Part shown: positions 41,795-42,216 of the stretch, piece after piece | How the letters are laid out: every line of letters starts with the position of its first letter | How positions within the stretch are numbered: position 1 is the stretch's first letter | Origin: Verrucomicrobiota bacterium | GTDB lineage: Bacteria > Verrucomicrobiota > Verrucomicrobiia > Chthoniobacterales > Chthoniobacteraceae | Reading direction: 5' to 3' | Assembly (NCBI GenBank): GCA_009885995.1 | Contig: VFJQ01000071.1 | Coordinates: 1-42,216, forward strand | Length of the DNA stretch: 42,216 nt | Notes under the pieces: generated by a model | What the model saw: only the letters and a program-made list of their open reading frames with translations | What the model was told of the DNA's origin: nothing | The model's database searches: none | Translations under genes and position numbers: made by a program

Positions 41795-42073
41795 ATGAAA
41801 CGCAAACGACATACACCCGAAGAGATCATTAAGAAGCTGCGCGAGGCGGCCACGCTCCTGGCCGGAGGTCAGAGCGTGGAAGCGGTCTGCAAAAAGCTGG
41901 AAGTCAGTCCGCCGACCTACCACCGCTGGCGGCAGGAATATGGCGGAGCCAAGGAGGAAACGGTCAAACGGCTCAAGGCGCTGGAAAAGGAGAACGCCCA
42001 GTTCAAGAAGCTGGTCGCCAACCAGGCTTTGGACCTTTCCATCCTCAAGGAGGTGGCGGAGGGAAAATGGTAG
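41795..42073 (+). CDS. IS3-family transposase OrfA (helix-turn-helix and leucine zipper)
   Basis: 92 residues: MKRKRHTPEEIIKKLREAAT, then QSVEAVCKKLEVSPPTYHRW (HTH_8/transposase_8 DNA-binding helices), and a leucine-zipper-like heptad (KRLKALEKENAQFKKLVANQ) ending ILKEVAEGKW. This is typical of IS407/IS3-group OrfA. The start at 41795 fits the family N-terminus. Its stop TAG (42071-42073) overlaps the orfB ATG at 42067; in complete elements a -1 frameshift here yields OrfAB transposase. Intact by itself. Confidence 0.9.
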   Translation: MKRKRHTPEEIIKKLREAATLLAGGQSVEAVCKKLEVSPPTYHRWRQEYGGAKEETVKRLKALEKENAQFKKLVANQALDLSILKEVAEGKW

Positions 42074-42204
42074 GCCCGGAGCGCAAACGACGAGCCGTGC
42101 TGCATGTGCGGCAGGAGCTGGAAGTCAGCGAACGCCGGGCCTGCACCACGATCCGACAGCCACGGGCCACATTTGGCGGGAGCACGGACTCAAACCTCAG
42201 CTGA
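42067..42204 (+). pseudogene. IS3-family transposase OrfB, N-terminal remnant
   Basis: MVGPERKRRAVLHVRQELEV, then SERRACTTIRQPRAT matches the first 35 residues of IS3 OrfB (about 270-290 residues in full). After base 42167 it loses similarity and meets TGA at 42202-42204. The DDE catalytic core is absent. Confidence 0.75.
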
Positions 42205-42216
42205 TGCGAACCTTCA
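42168..42216 (+). pseudogene. IS630-family transposase fragment, running off the window
   Basis: In the frame starting at 42168 the sequence reads HIWREHGLKPQLMRTF, very like the 'IWR.HGLKP....TFK' segment just before the catalytic core of IS630-type transposases. Only 16 codons are visible. It begins where the IS3 OrfB homology ends, so two different elements are joined here. Confidence 0.55.

Larger units (their letters stand above)
41690..42216 (+). mobile_element. IS3-family insertion sequence, left part, broken by an IS630-like fragment
   Basis: An orfA/orfB pair of IS3 type (41795 onwards) lies 166 bp beyond the dehydrogenase start. The left inverted repeat should lie at about 41690-41715, but I cannot define its end without the right copy. 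OrfB survives for only about 35 residues before sequence resembling an IS630 transposase takes over to the window edge. Confidence 0.6.

Overview
The window is high-GC bacterial DNA, most likely from the Verrucomicrobiota and possibly a Chthoniobacter-like soil lineage. This rests on gene content: two dehydrogenases of the Pirellula/Verrucomicrobium type with a C-terminal CxxCH heme domain, many secreted Gfo/Idh/MocA oxidoreductases, ceramidase-like hydrolases, a DUF1080 protein, a GYF_2 protein, and a large surface protein with a 'PLESRIAPA' N-terminus. The lineage below phylum is inference.

Layout. 1-4.3 kb is a disturbed segment: a 5'-truncated GH43 glycosidase, an ECF sigma factor that loses its region 4 at an abrupt junction, an orphan C-terminal fragment, a small unknown gene, a fatty acid desaturase and a headless beta-helix fragment. 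4.2-15.6 kb is a minus-strand gene row, read right to left: esterase, a giant ceramidase-like/LamG/dehydrogenase/cytochrome fusion, truncated sulfatase, PL6 lyase, Gfo/Idh/MocA and truncated FAD oxidoreductase. A plus-strand secreted protein (15.6-16.8 kb) separates it from a second minus-strand row (16.8-23.1 kb): Gfo/Idh/MocA, SGNH hydrolase, ceramidase-like hydrolase, DUF1080-esterase fusion and alpha/beta hydrolase. Several of these genes share ATGA stop/start overlaps. 23.2-25.8 kb holds a DmfA2-like protein and another Gfo/Idh/MocA on the plus strand, then tRNA-Val(GAC). 26-29 kb encodes a 996-residue glycine-rich repeat protein.

29-31 kb has a divergent Gfo/Idh and SMP-30 lactonase pair. 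31-33 kb has a compact LysM/GYF_2/metallophosphoesterase operon. 33-38 kb is mostly housekeeping: glycogen synthase overlapping a class III aminotransferase, a Dabb protein, nuoA with a clear terminator, a small conserved-looking protein, a secreted unknown and ruvA. 38.2-41.6 kb is a second heme-bearing dehydrogenase. The right end is an IS3-type element whose orfB runs into an IS630-like transposase fragment.

Taken together, most genes between 4 and 31 kb encode exported hydrolases, lyases and sugar-type oxidoreductases. They look like periplasmic or surface machinery that deacylates, desulfates, cleaves and oxidises complex glycans or glycolipids, with heme domains as a possible electron outlet; the substrates are not known. 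A recurring oddity is that at least five places show one gene broken off and joined directly to an unrelated gene fragment. This is either real genome erosion and recombination or chimeric assembly, and read mapping would tell them apart.
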